This document shows positions 51,577-64,000 of a DNA stretch of 64,000 nt, piece after piece. Source of the stretch: Mesaphorura yosii (taxonomy: Eukaryota > Arthropoda > Collembola > Poduromorpha > Tullbergiidae). The stretch's first letter is position 1. Each line of letters starts with the position of its first letter. The stretch lies in assembly GCA_009869945.1 (NCBI GenBank), contig WIXG01000015.1, forward strand, positions 62,001 through 126,000. The letters are read 5' to 3'. The notes under the pieces are model-generated. The model saw only the letters and a program-made list of their open reading frames with translations, ran no database searches and had not been told where the DNA came from. The position numbers and the translations under genes were made by a program.

Positions 51577-54500
51577 CTGTAAATTGAAACAAAAGCAGCG
51601 TTAATGTTAAGCCTTTGTCGTTGGGAGGTAAATTGCAGTAAATCGCAAAATTGAGGTTAAATGGTAAGAAGGGGTTAGTAAAAGTAGAGAGTAATACCTA
51701 AGAAGAGAGTTTAGGTGGGAAGTAGGTTTCCAGGAAGGAGAAATACGCAGGTTAGTAAAAGAAGGCTGGTAAGTAGTTTTAGTACGTAAGTTCCGAGTCA
51801 TACAGTCGAGAAACATTTACATAGGATTACAGATTACAGAGATTAGTTAGTCTTTGTTTAACAGTACAATGCAGCAATAACAGGTGCATTCTTAGTTAGT
51901 TTGAACCCATTTAGGATCACAAGCTAAGAACTCTGTGGTTCAATTGCCTGAAAATTTGGTAACTCGTCGTGTGCGTTCAAGATTCCAAAGCTTGAAGAGC
52001 CCGATGACGTCGAAGAGTCTTTAGAATCGCTTCGTTTCTGCTTGCCTAATGGCTCGTCCTACATTAAAGAAAATACGCAAATTTTATAAAAGCAGGACAA
52101 GTTCTGCAAGCAAGAACAAAAAGAAGACGCATCTTTTTGTTACTTACAAGGTTCCTACTTTCAACCAGTCGGCTTGCCCTTCGAAAACTGACTGACTTTG
52201 GTGATTTCGAAATAGGATTTGGTGCGGCAAGTCTTGCCAGTGCCGGGTTCTTCATAAACGCATTTGATAACATGGCATTGCTACCACCATTTCGTGCAAG
52301 CAAGCGCTTATCTCCAACCAGGCCAGGTTTGTTGAACATCAGGTGTGGATACCTCCACGGTGACTTGGGCGGATCCATCTCAAAGGCGCCATTGTCTAAT
52401 CCCTGGAGATTAATATGGTAAGGCGGCAATCTCGGTTCCAGTTCTTCATCCTTTTCTTTCTTGGACAAGGTTCTAGTCATTTATGGACATGATCAGATCG
52501 ATAACAAGAAAAATCGCTGACGGAAAAGTATTCTACCCTAGATGAAGTCACAAACCTGAGAATTTTCCTGCCAATTCCCATCTCTGGCTCTTCCAAGGAA
52601 CGCTTCCCCTTCTTCCTCTTATCGTGGCTTTCCTCGATGATGATATGACGATCATATGGCGTGTCATAATCCACTTCGAGTATTGTAGAGAATTTATGCG
52701 GGAACAATAAATCCAATAATGAGATAAGACATCCGATAGCAATGCAAAGGCAACCTGTAACATGAAACGAGTTCACTTTACGTTTGAAATATTTACGATG
52801 CATTCAAACACACAATTCAAGCAAAAGTTCATGCTTGGTCACATCTTAGTTTGTATTTACCTGCTGAAAAGACCAGCCAAAAACACCAGCCAAGTCGAAA
52901 CATGAGGAAGGTATTCTCGAATCTTATCATTAGCGGCCTCGCTGGAATTAGAAGATAGTAAACAAGATTTGTGGACAGCATCAGCGTGCCTGTGATGACC
53001 ATTTGATAAGCTCCGTATCTTGGAACCACGACAATTAACAGATTCATGAGCATCCAAGACGCAGACGATGCCCTGAAATCAAAATGTGACTGTAGCTGTG
53101 GTCAAATGATAGGATTTACTTACAAATTGTGATTCATACCATAATAAGATGGAGCAATAATATCCAGCAAGCCTGTAGGAGCGGCCCCAACAAAATCCCT
53201 CGTCGTCCATCGTGAAATACTCAGCGATTGTAAGGATGGGGTATGGCAATCCTTTGACTAGAGCAGCACGATACTCATCTTGAATATCTGTTGCGGAGAT
53301 CCAGTGAAATCTCTCATTGTAATCTATGTCTTCACCCGCTAGCGAGTCGTTTGAGGAAGATCGACCTGAATCACCGCAAATGCACGTTTTACACAGTAAT
53401 TGAACTTGCTTTGTCGTCGTTTTATTGCTCACCTTGAAGTGTCACGTTCAAATGCATGAACCCAATGTGAACCCCCAAATCAGCAGACAATTTCTCTCTG
53501 GAAAACGATCTGTAGTAACTCATGATGGTGGTCTCTGCGACGTGCCACGCGGACCCATACTTGCTAACTGTAAAATGCAAAAAAAGACAATCATTTCAGT
53601 AGAAGGCAAGATTTTTGACGAGAAGTATGGAGTCTGAATTGATGTGATACCTGACTATTTTAGGCATTAGGAGTAGGCAATTCGTGTCATTGTACAATAA
53701 ACAGATACACAAGATCAATGGTTCATGTAAGTTGCCAGTATCTATCTTGTGGTGCAATCAAGATCAGTGTGCATGAAGCCCAACAGACGCCAAGGCAAGG
53801 TAATTGTAATTAGTACCAATTTGTGGATTCGCTCCTACAACTTCCTCGAATGTCAAGGGTATCCCTGCAACTATGCAGTTTAGATAGACATGATGGACAC
53901 GATTCAGGAGTTACATTACAAAATACTGCACACGTCTCCGAGACTTGCACTTGTTTCAATTCTGTTTCAAGGAGCAAGGTGGTATAATTACACGCTCCAC
54001 TCGAGCGTTACACATGCCGAGTCCGAGTTTGGCACTTCAAAACCACGTAAACAATAAAACGCAAAATGTCAATTCAATTTTCGACCAATTATTCGGTCAA
54101 CGAAGCACAACGATGGAAATTAATTATTTAGACTAGTTGTAATATCTCTTCGTTTCAGCTCATTTCGACCCGCACGTTTGTATAAGATTTTCACGTGAAA
54201 TCCTGATGAAATTTGTCAAGTAAATGCTATCCTTCTTACTTCTTCACGCGCCACATCTGATCTTGCTCACCAACGATACTTTCCACAAAACATCACCCAT
54301 CCGTCCCCTACAGAAGGCACACTTCAGGTTTAATCTGCATTACGGCAGGCTCCTGGTACAGCGGTTTGAAGTTGGCAACTTTTGGTCGAAAATGTCACTT
54401 TTTTGGACATTCGCCGAGCCGAATTTCCGAAGGGTTGCATTTCTGGACGCAAGTTCACTATTTCAAATCGTCGGCAATTAGGAGTAGTATCCACTGATAC

Positions 54501-57266
54501 AGCCACTTTACGAAACGACTTGGGCCCAAAATCCCCAGAGGGCTAATGTCCTTTTAATCTGATACATTCTGGTAAGAGATAGTTGACGTGGATGTTGGAC
54601 GATTAATCGTGAACATATGTCAGACATGTCGATAATTGGCAATTAAATCTTGCCTGGTCCTAAAATTATGCGTGTTGAATAATTAATGCCATCTTTATCA
54701 GCTTTAAGGTCACTGTCAAGCGTGTGTATGTGGTTTTGGCTTGCTCTGTTCGTGTTTATGTTTATTGCTGAATCAGAAACCAAAACCCATGCCACGCGTC
54801 TCTGCTAACAGTACCAACTATGAAACGGAAATGCATTTGACAGCCAAAACAAATCGGCTAGCACTTATCATTCCTTATGCAAATGTTATTATAGTGCTGG
54901 TTATGTGTTATTATTAATCATGAGTAAAGATTTGGTTTTGACATTGATTTTTAATGTGTAACAACAATTAACAATAAAAGGAGTTCCAAGGCGAGCAAAG
55001 TCGCGGCCATCGCCGCGCCGCCGTCATGCCTGCTGCTTATTACAAGGCACGGCAAAAAAGAAGGAAGTGAAAGGAAGTAGGAAGTGACTTGGTTCAAGTG
55101 CAAGCGTGATTCTACAGAATTCGAGTATCATATTGGCATTGCGTTGCGTCTTGAGAGATACAGAGATTGAATGAGTGCGAGCTCAGGTTTAAGCATTCAT
55201 AATCATGAATCATAACATAACAATTTAACAATGAATTGCACATGCCGCATGCTCGGACGGGCGGCGCAAGAATGAATACGTGACTATTTTCTTTGCCATC
55301 AAGAACCTTGCACTTGTACTTGGCAGGCAGACAATTACTAGAAGTAATTCCGGTTTACAGCAAAGTACAGCGGTGTCGATTGATCATTAACAACTCGAAA
55401 GCTTCCTAAATGATGGTAATTACCAGCTGATCAGGGCCATGGTCACGACCACCTCCAATAACTCCTCGCATTTGGTGTTTTGCGACTGCTCGTGGCGTGA
55501 AGGCTCGATAGCATTGTAAATAGAACTTTAACACTACAGACTCTCGCGTTACATGCCAATTTCGGACGAATGGTTGAGTTTTGCTGCTCAAGAGTCATAA
55601 ACTTTTTTATATTTCGCATTTTTGGTGACAATTTCTTATTATGTCAGCTACTCAAGCATCAGCCACCACAAATTGCTCCAAGACATGTCAATCAAAGCAG
55701 ATTAAGGAGTCTTCGTCAACTCGCCAATTCTCCACCTCCGTCAACGTCATTTAACACAAAGAATCAAGAACATGCATGCCTGCCTCCAGGAGTCAGAGCA
55801 GGATTTCGATTTGGTCATCGCGCTTGTACTCGTCGACTCGTCAAAGGAAAATAGCCATAATTGGCGTTCTAAAGTGCATCAATAAAATGAATTCATTCAT
55901 TCCACGCTCGCTCTGCCACGATTCAAGTCGCGAATAGGATTCAGAAGAGGAAGATCCTTGAAATGTGCTGTGGCTTGCTACGCGAGTCAGAAGCGAGAAA
56001 AAATATGTAAAAACTTATCAATTACGAGTAAACAGATCTAAAATGAATTACAGTCACAATAGAATAATACAAAGAAAATCACTTTGAAACCCAATCGTGC
56101 ACGGCGCACGCACACATTTATCATGCGCGCAGCGACAAAAACGCAGAGCCAAGCCAGAGTATATGAGGGAAAATGGGTCATGGCCTATATTGGACGACTA
56201 ATGTACCATTTAGTTAAATAGTTGTAGTTTAACAAGGCAGCAAGTACAAATGCCATAAATTCCGCTTGTTATTTACTCGCGTCGCGACTCGTAAACAATA
56301 ATATTACGTACGACTGCGCAAAGAAAAACGCATGATGAAAGTGTAAGTGTAAAGAGGGCAATTTTGCAGCGCTGCTCAAATTATAAATTCTGCACAGCAG
56401 CCCACGAAGCCAAACAATAAAACACAGCACACGAATCATTAAAAATATGCGAGGCGGTTTTGTGATCTTTTGCCAAGAAAAATGTTGTCAAGCTACTTTA
56501 TGGAATACAAAAGAAGCCCAAGTCATTTGTGGTTTGGCGTACAGCGTGATTGCCTGATTGCTTACAACAATGAAAGGTGGGTTTAGTCTAATTTCTGTCC
56601 ATGCATGAATGCATGAGATAATTTTGGTGCCCAATCGAATTGGCTTCCATTTCTAAACGATTCTTTCCATTTGCCTGATTCGCCTGATCGAAAGATCACA
56701 AGTCGCAGTCGCAATGAATTAATTCAGTAGAGCACGAATTTCTTATCTGCTGCACGTTCGTGATTATGAAATAAAAACGTTCAAGGCCGGCGAGCCAAGC
56801 ACGTTTGATGTTTGCATGACTGAAGAATTTAAGGAATTTAAGACAAATAATTGATTATGGGGGTTTGCTTCCCACTTTCAAATTTTTAATTATTTTCGTC
56901 TAGCCAAACATGTAGGCGATATTACCTTAACCCAGACGAATACGTGATGTAAAATGACACGAGGACTTACTGAGAATTGAAGACCCAACAAAAAGACTTA
57001 AGGTGACGCTCAGGAAAGTAGTGAACCTCTGCAATGGTAAACAAAATGAGCATGAGGTCACATACCACGTCCGCTATTCACTGAACCTGTCGAGCACTCA
57101 CCTCTTTTCGGACTCCAGGGAATATAATAACAAACGCGATGAAGAGTGTGAAGAAGAAGACGTAGAGTGTGATGGTCGGCACATCTCCAGTGACCGGAGT
57201 CCGATTGCTGTAACTGTAGAGTGTGGGTCCGCCATCAGTGCGGAATGCATCGAACCACCCTCTCAT
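50816..57266 (-). CDS. dual oxidase maturation factor (DUOXA / NIP / moladietz)
   Basis: An ER/plasma-membrane multipass partner that DUOX needs for folding, export and H2O2 production. Common exons: 57102-57266, 56971-57028, 53433-53567, 53140-53365, 52861-53072, 52556-52754, 52148-52472. The N terminus is nearly diagnostic: MRGWFDAFRTDGGPTLYSYS followed by NRTPVTGDVP and the first membrane helix. Later motifs are KYGSAWHVAE, LGVHIGFMHLNVTLQ with a sequon, DYNERFHWIS, EYFTMDDEGFCWGRSYR and AGYYCSILLWASSASWM, as in fly mol and human DUOXA1. Five hydrophobic helices are visible. Two 3' ends fit: exon 52 kb (51924-52058) gives 484 aa; exons 51336-51576, 50957-51248 and 50816-50864 give 633 aa. 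All junctions keep frame. Intron 2 is 3.4 kb. No DUOX gene is in the window. Confidence 0.92.
51924..52058 (-). other. alternative terminal coding exon, short isoform
   Basis: This exon follows a TAG acceptor (52059-52061) and joins exon 52148-52472 in phase 0. It encodes 44 residues, including KRSDSKDSSTSSGSSSFGIL, and ends with TAG at 51924-51926. It has no internal donor I can see, so it should be terminal. It competes with the exon at 51336-51576, which also enters in phase 0. Confidence 0.6.
53568..56970. other. large intron 2 of the DUOX maturation factor gene
   Basis: 3.4 kb between exons 57.0 kb and 53.5 kb. It is AT-rich, with no recognisable nested gene or mobile element. A plus-strand frame at 54224-54481 (starting MLSFLLLHAPH) is open for 85 codons but has no family resemblance. 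All other introns of this gene are below about 600 bp, so regulatory elements or an alternative promoter could sit here. Confidence 0.6.
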
Positions 57267-60200
57267 TTCTGGTCAGAAGACCACAAGCCCAGCCGGACAA
57301 CGGGGACGAATGGGGAAAAGGAGATTGAGCAGTGGCGGCGGCAGGATTCGGGCGGCTCGGAGTTGGGGTCAGTGTCGACGGCGTCCGTGCTCTCGTTGTC
57401 AGGATCTAAAAATAAGAAAGACAGTTGCGTCACTCATCCGTCATCAAAGTGTGCCAGTGCGCAGTGCTTTAATTTATTGGACATTAATTACTCGCGTTAC
57501 AAGTCACAGTTAGTTAGCCTTTGTTACAACATGAGCTCAGACATCTGCATTTAGCATTTAAGCATTGCAATGTACTGCACAAAAAATAGGCGCCAGGAAT
57601 TCATACATTTTATTGAGGAGGACGAGTTTCGTCTTCGCTGTAATTAATTAAATAGCCATTCGCCTTGACTCTTTTGCATTTCATTTAATTTTGGGTAAAT
57701 TGTAAATTCTTTCGAGTCGAGATGTTGAGATTGGCATCGAATACAATTTCAACAAAAAAGTGGCACCTGAGTTGGCATTTGTAGGATAAATGATATAATG
57801 CAAAGGTTTTCTGTTCGATTCTTCCTGCACCAAGGCTACTTCTACCACTTGTTGGCTAGGTGCGAGGATTCCTGCCCAGTTGGCAGCCGCATTATCGCAT
57901 TTAAATGGTAATTGTGCGTCGTCTAAGATGAATTATAAATTTCTCGTTGACATTTGCCACACGACATGTCATCGTTTCTTTATTATTACGTGTTATCATG
58001 ACATGACATAACACAATGGCCAAGCGCAAGAGCAGTTTTGTAGTTTGTAGGTTACAGTTATGCATGTAAATGAAAGTGAACTTGAAACGTTGCACTACGC
58101 TGCGATGGTAAATAAAAATGGGAGTTATTATGCGTTAAGAAATTAAATGTGATAAGATGACATGGGTGATCGTTGGCGATAATTATGCCCAAGGATGGCA
58201 TAACGCGATGCGAAGCTTCGATTCGGAATGTGAAAACGACAGAAAAGCCAACAAAAGCTGACTATGTCTTTTAAGATCCGGAATTACTGTTCTGACTTTA
58301 AATCTAGCCTTTGTGTTAATTTTATGTCTAAACTCAAATTATTGCAGAGTTTTGCATTCAGAGTACAAAGAGACGCATGGAGGACACTAAACTTTGCCTT
58401 GGAGTTCCAAGAACACCGGTGCATGCTGCACGACCAAGCGATTCGTAAACATGAGGAAGAATTCATTGTAAGGTAGTGAATTTTATGTGACTCATCAATT
58501 TCGCATCCATCAAGTTAATACGCTATCTGATTTTATTCCCATAAAATTACTGTCAATGTCCTTTACCATTTCTCGCACATTAACCGCTCAAGTACGAATT
58601 ATTTATAGCATCCTACCGCATAAGCGTTTGAGTTGAATCTAAAGAGCGTCTGTTTGCTGTTCATCACCTGCTCAATAACGAGAACCTACGCCGGTATTTA
58701 TGAATGAATGTAAACCCTGGTGCATGCTTAAGAAAAGGTGTAAAAACTTAGCTACATCGCGCGTAAGTTAATGCGTAAAACAAATTAACATTACGGCAGT
58801 CCTTCAATATTTGGTTTAATATATGCTAAACCAGGATTGTTATGATAATGTCCATAATAATGCGTATGTCAATTTGTACATACACCTTGAAGCTTCGTTA
58901 ACCGTTAGCTGGAAGGATGTTTCATTTTCATTTTTAAAAGTGATCCGCACGTCCGTCCAATGCCCGTGACAAAACTTGGGACTACACCCCAGCTATTACG
59001 CAAACCAAAAGCTTGAGTAGTTAGTTACATAATTTGGCATTGCGTATGAATCTGGGTCATAAAAGTCAAGTGCAAATGAAAAACGTAAACAATCGTCTAG
59101 ATGACTTAAGCGAGTCTAATTAGTCGGTTGTGCTGTGACAATTAGCGACAACATTGTTGAGCAAGCTAGTAGCTCCAAGTCAAACGCTGCAAGCAATCCA
59201 ATTATCAGTGTGTGTGTGTGCGTGTACTAATTATCTCTAATAGGCTGGAATTGTTTTACAAAATGGTGCTGAGCCCTTGACTATTGATCTACATATCTTA
59301 ATTTAAACGAGTACGACCAATGCACTTATTTTACGAAAACGCTGGCCAAAGATAAAGAAACTGGTTTTAAAAAAACTTGTTTTTGATAACGCAGCTATTA
59401 ACCCAAACGGTGGCTTAACACTTGCATTTTTTGCATGAAGGAGCACAAACTTAAAACTTGGTTCAATGCAGTCTGCAGGTGGATTTCGATTCACTTTCAT
59501 TGAAAATACCGTTAAATGTTTACTCAACTCGACTTGTCTGCGCTTGCGAACTGAGTTTTTTTTGCATGATCGGCTGACTTGACATGTCTGCGTCAACGTC
59601 AACTCAAGCCGAGTTTAACGCAATTCGCGCATTCTGCAATTTGTTGAACAATCCACGTCAAGCCGGCAATGTTGTCGTTGCCGGCGTCTCGCGTCTCTCT
59701 TAATGCGTGCACGTATAATTCGAGATTGCCTTTGGACTCATTGCATAACAACGTTGCAAATTTCGAATGGTAAATATGACACGGTTATGTCGTACGCCAA
59801 CGCCGGGCGGTGAGCCGCGTGTAATTAAAAATACCGCTTTCGCAGTGTACTGCAGTTCAGTCAGACAAGGCAAGGCAGAAAGCGTAATCATGCATGAAGA
59901 GAAAGAGAGGCTTGTGCAATTAATTAAGACCGCGAACACGAACGCGCCACACACTCGACCGACCGAGTGCGAGTGATTGATACCCGTGCAATGTAAACAG
60001 TGACAAATGGTGGAACAGCGCCAGCCAGCAATTATAACGCAATTAAAGTGCAGCGTAGTGCGATACGGCAACGACAACGACAATGGCTTGTCATTAATCT
60101 TGGCTTGCCCGCCAGAGTGTAGACAATTGTTTGCATTTACATCGTCATGTGCCATGAAAGTGGGTCTAGTGTACACCGTTAACAATGCACGCGTACGGTG

Positions 60201-63200
60201 TAGCGACAACAACCGCAATGCGTAATACTAATAGTAGACAAAATGAATCAATGAAAGGCCTGAAGATGAATTTGAATTAGCACGTATCACTGTCATGGGT
60301 TGCCGATTTCGTAACTGCGCTCGCGCTGACTGATAAAGTCAAGAATCAAGATGAAAGTGAAGTGAGAAGATTTCCCGTGGCGTGCAGTGCGCCGTGTAAA
60401 CAATACAACGCGACGTAATGCAATGCGAAGCTAATTCGAATTGTTGATGCACTTAACACAGATTTGTGAGATTTGCAATGTGCGACGTGAGGTTTACGGT
60501 AATACGGTATAAGGCATGGGAAAATGCAAATTGCATCTCGCATCTTAGGGCGCAAGTGCAATTATGCAATCGCAATTCGCAAAACGTAAGCACTTTCCTA
60601 TGCGGTTGAAATTTCCATACAATAAGGTAACAGGCAATCCTTACATTAAGCCTGGTCGATCCACTGTTCCTCCAAATTAACTTGCGTTATATCACAGCCA
60701 CACTGCAGCACTTCAGCGCTTGAGCTTGGCCAAAGTGTCAAACATGAAGAATTTTCTCAAACCACTTGAGACACGAGACTGGCTGCTTTGCGCGTTGTTG
60801 TGTGCACTTGACACAAATCTCACCACAGATTGAAAATCAAGCCAGTTTAATCGATCCAGAGTGTAAAAGTTTGAGACAAGATCAAATTCACCACTTCACT
60901 GACGTTCTTGTGCATGGGCACTGAATCGCAGCAGCAAATTGTACCGTCAGCGTTAGTCGCCTCGTCGACATTCAAATCTTTAATGAGGAACTAAAAACTA
61001 AGGTGATTTGAAGTATATGCAGCCTGTAACTCTTTGGACAATTATCACCACAGGCTCGTGGTGACGGTGACCCTCAAGAAGACCAAAAATGAAGAAAGAA
61101 TTGCCAAGTATGCTCCTGCTCGGCAAGAAGGGTTATTACATAGAAGCATAGGAAATAACGCAACGCAACGTGCAGTGCAGTCATGTAATTTTTCTTAACA
61201 TGCCCCCAGTACGACTACGACGCGACGCGCAAAGTAAAGAGTTGAGTAAAGGCATATTTCTCTTCGTCTTCGTGTTCATCACCAGCATTTAGCAGCATAA
61301 TGCATCAGATCACTCCTGTACAACAAGCAGAAACTGTTGTAGTTGTAATTCTTCAATGCTTGGTTTGGTGTGGACCTTGTCCCAAGGTCTCCCTGCATTT
61401 ATATGGCATTATTTCGTCCGTCGACAAAAATTCGACGGTACAGATGAAATTTCTCGCTAAGAAAGTGAACGAACTTAATGAAATTGATACAAGTCGCGAG
61501 TCCACAAGACGAAGATGAGTTGATGCTACCATGCCATGCCGAACAACACACGCGGTCACGAAGAAAGAGCATTCAATGTCTTAGAAGAGATCACATTTAC
61601 AGGCAGGGCCTTTGTGAGTCTTTGAGTACCTGTGCTCTTATTTTTCTCTCGATTTAACCCTTCTTCCCGTATTCACCTTGAAATTTCCCTAAAACTCTCA
61701 TTCTCGTTCCGTACCGCTTGCCCTTTACCTTTACCGGACATTGCATTGAAAATTATTGAATATCCTGTAGGTCATTGCCTCGCATCGCTCCGATTCAATA
61801 ATCCAATACTTCCAATATTTAGTCTACCGTAACTGCACAGTTGCACGTAATTGTTTATCATTGACTCTGACATTCAAAGCTCTAATTCATTATAATGGAA
61901 AGAGTCGAGAGTTGGCCTTGTTAACTATTTATAAATCATAACGACTGGTAAATGCAACTCAACCCATTGTCGCTTGACTAAACTGGGTCCTACCTAAAGA
62001 TCCTATAATTGCCTTGAGAAATGGTATTACTTGGACATTTAACGTCAAGACCGATTAGCTCATCTTTCTGCACGATTTTATGTGTCATCAAGACTGCGAC
62101 AGGCGACGATCACCCGGTGATAACTGAATCACTGCGAAAGTCTGGTGATTCTTTGGAAAATCCAGACCTAATACAAAACGCAGCATGGGAAAATAAAAAC
62201 CCCACCCTAGTACTTACTTGTGATGGATAAGATTCAATTGCGGCGGAATATTTGTACTGCAATTTACAACGAAGAACACACAAGATACCATGTTCTTTAC
62301 GTGCCTCATCTCAACATTTAATTATATCGCATCATTGCAAAAAACCTGGACTTTTCTCGAGCCATTCATTCCGACTGCGATACGTAAGTGTCGTGGTCGT
62401 GTGTATTCGTACTCCATGCGAATGCATTGTTCCTGTATTCTTGCTAAATCCGGTGCCCAAATGACGTCCAACGATCATCAATGCACTGAATACGCTCTCT
62501 TCATTAATTCATGTTTGTCGTAACTGCCGACTGCGTATTTCCAGCCTTTATGTTGTGCTGCTCGACTCACAAGACTCTTGATTTTTGCAATCCATCAGCC
62601 AATGTCAAGAATTTGTACTTCAATAAACTCAGTGGGCATTGGGCTCCATTCATTCATTCTTCGCCTATGCGGAACTGATTCTTGACAATATCAGCAAGCA
62701 GTGCCTTGCAGTGTGTACTTGAACTGACATGGCCCTCTACTCTAATCAGACAGAGACAGACATGGCACAGCGCAGTAAAGTAGAATTTACCCACAACAAT
62801 GCGCAGCGCAGAGGACAATGCGAGAATGGTATTGAATGTGATCTTCAAGAGGTATATCCTGAATGACAGATTGAGATTGCCTTGGATAGTACAATTAAAG
62901 TCAAATCTCCAAGACCTTCAAAGTTAGTTCCTCATTATTTGATAAATGTAAAGCATTGTTCAGCATTCAGCAGCACATGAGGTTGCCTGCTCGATACAAG
63001 CACTGAAATTTGACAATGACTCATAACTTATCGTTAGCATTATAGCATTAGCATCAGCAGTGCGTTTTGTAGGACATACTTAACTGTACATTAACAATGC
63101 ACATTGCTAAGGTTGGTTACGCCTTGGCGGGGCCGCAGCGAGACGTATCATTGTTCTCTGTGCTCTGCACTTATCCTATCGCAGTACTTATCAATGCATT

Positions 63201-64000
63201 TTTATCAGTGGGCGCATCGTCGGTGGAATTGTTACACAATAATTTCAATTGCATTGTTATAACACACGCCGCACGCGGCTGGGCACACCACACCACGCAG
63301 CCATCGCCATATAACGGAGACGAGATTTTTATGGCGATGCGCGTAATGAAATTAACATTGTATTTGGATGGACGTGCTAAAATCTCTTCTGTAGTTTGAA
63401 ACAATGGAGATTCCCGTTGCATAACATGCAGTCAAGCCACCGTTTTCGTGAAAAACAACTTCAGTGATGGCTCAATTCGTAGTGTTGTCTGTCATTTTGG
63501 TCACAGACTGGCTATGACTTAAAATCATAAAATTCTTATTGTTAGTGATCACCAATTTCTTGACCTCTCAAAGCATTTACATGTAGGCTGACGATTTGAC
63601 TGAAAGTCAGCCGGCGAGTCAGCAATCTCAACAAATCGCAGTCAAGTCTATACCCGACGATTGTGAGCAATGAACGTGGAAATGGAGAATTGGCAAATTA
63701 CACGGCTTAGTAGTTGCAGATTAATCAATCATCGCAATTCGCAAAGCATTACATAACTTGACAACGTGGGAGTCGTCGTCCACCGTCATCGGATACTCTT
63801 TACAGTTGCGTTGTACAATTTTCAGGTCGAAAACGAAAGTGAAGAACATTAATTCTACTTCTGCCGCAACGTAATAATGCTTTGTTTTTGTGCAATTCTT
63901 GACTTTTGACAGGCCAGAACAGCAGCGGCAGACAGAGCAGCACCACATCTTTCAAAGTGTTAGCCCCAGCTACAACTCAACGCAGTATCATTTCATCTTA
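57267..64000. other. upstream flank of the DUOX maturation factor gene, no gene
   Basis: About 6.7 kb with no supported coding exon. It should contain the promoter and any 5' untranslated exons of the DUOX maturation factor. A GT dinucleotide run lies at 59208-59220. Frames such as 59700-60218 on the minus strand are open by chance as far as I can tell. No tRNA, rRNA or mobile-element termini were recognised. Confidence 0.55.
59208..59220. repeat. GT microsatellite
   Basis: A run of about six GT dinucleotides followed by CGTGT; the longest dinucleotide repeat noticed in the window. Confidence 0.8.

Noticed and set aside
59700-60218. Minus-strand frame of 172 codons
   Set aside because: Low similarity to any protein I know, Cys/His/Ser-rich random-looking sequence, overlapped by plus-strand frames; most likely chance.

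Overview
The window is eukaryotic nuclear DNA, about 40% GC by eye, with spliced genes that use short GT-AG introns, many of about 40 to 100 bp. Recognisable proteins (HPS3, an SLC15/PEPT oligopeptide transporter, a dual oxidase maturation factor of the moladietz/NIP/DUOXA family), together with a tandem family of multipass chemoreceptor-like proteins, point to an arthropod. A springtail (Collembola) or other early-branching hexapod is my best guess. That placement is inference, because no rRNA or mitochondrial marker is present.

Layout. Positions 1 to about 25.9 kb hold no gene I can support. They contain short microsatellites and one well-delimited 426-bp MITE-like foldback element at 24376-24801. 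Positions 25.9-30.1 kb carry HPS3 on the minus strand (10 exons, 1171 aa). Positions 31.1-36.05 kb carry an SLC15 proton-coupled peptide transporter on the minus strand (18 exons, 771 aa). Positions 38.9-44.6 kb carry three tandem plus-strand copies of a multipass membrane protein family: the first is decayed, and the other two are intact with matching exon structure (391 and 390 aa). Positions 44.8-45.7 kb carry a secreted protein with two cysteine-rich units resembling CS-alpha-beta defensins. Positions 46.1-50.3 kb carry a 1344-aa secreted protein built from 11 modules, most of them ending in Asn/Gly/Trp repeats. This is the most novel item in the window. Positions 50.8-57.3 kb carry the dual oxidase maturation factor on the minus strand, with a 3.4-kb intron and two competing sets of 3' terminal exons. 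Positions 57.3-64 kb are apparently noncoding.

How the genes relate. The housekeeping-type genes (HPS3 in BLOC-2, the peptide transporter, the DUOX maturation factor) have no obvious shared pathway. The two secreted-protein genes at 44.8-50.3 kb are adjacent, share orientation and share an unusual start: a 36-42-nt signal-peptide mini-exon followed by a phase-0 intron. The repeat-protein gene and the DUOX maturation factor converge tail to tail, with their poly(A) signals about 140 bp apart.

Exon coordinates were worked out by hand from splice signals, reading-frame continuity and remembered family sequences. They have not been checked against transcripts. No retroviral, Polinton-like or other capsid/envelope-bearing element was recognised.
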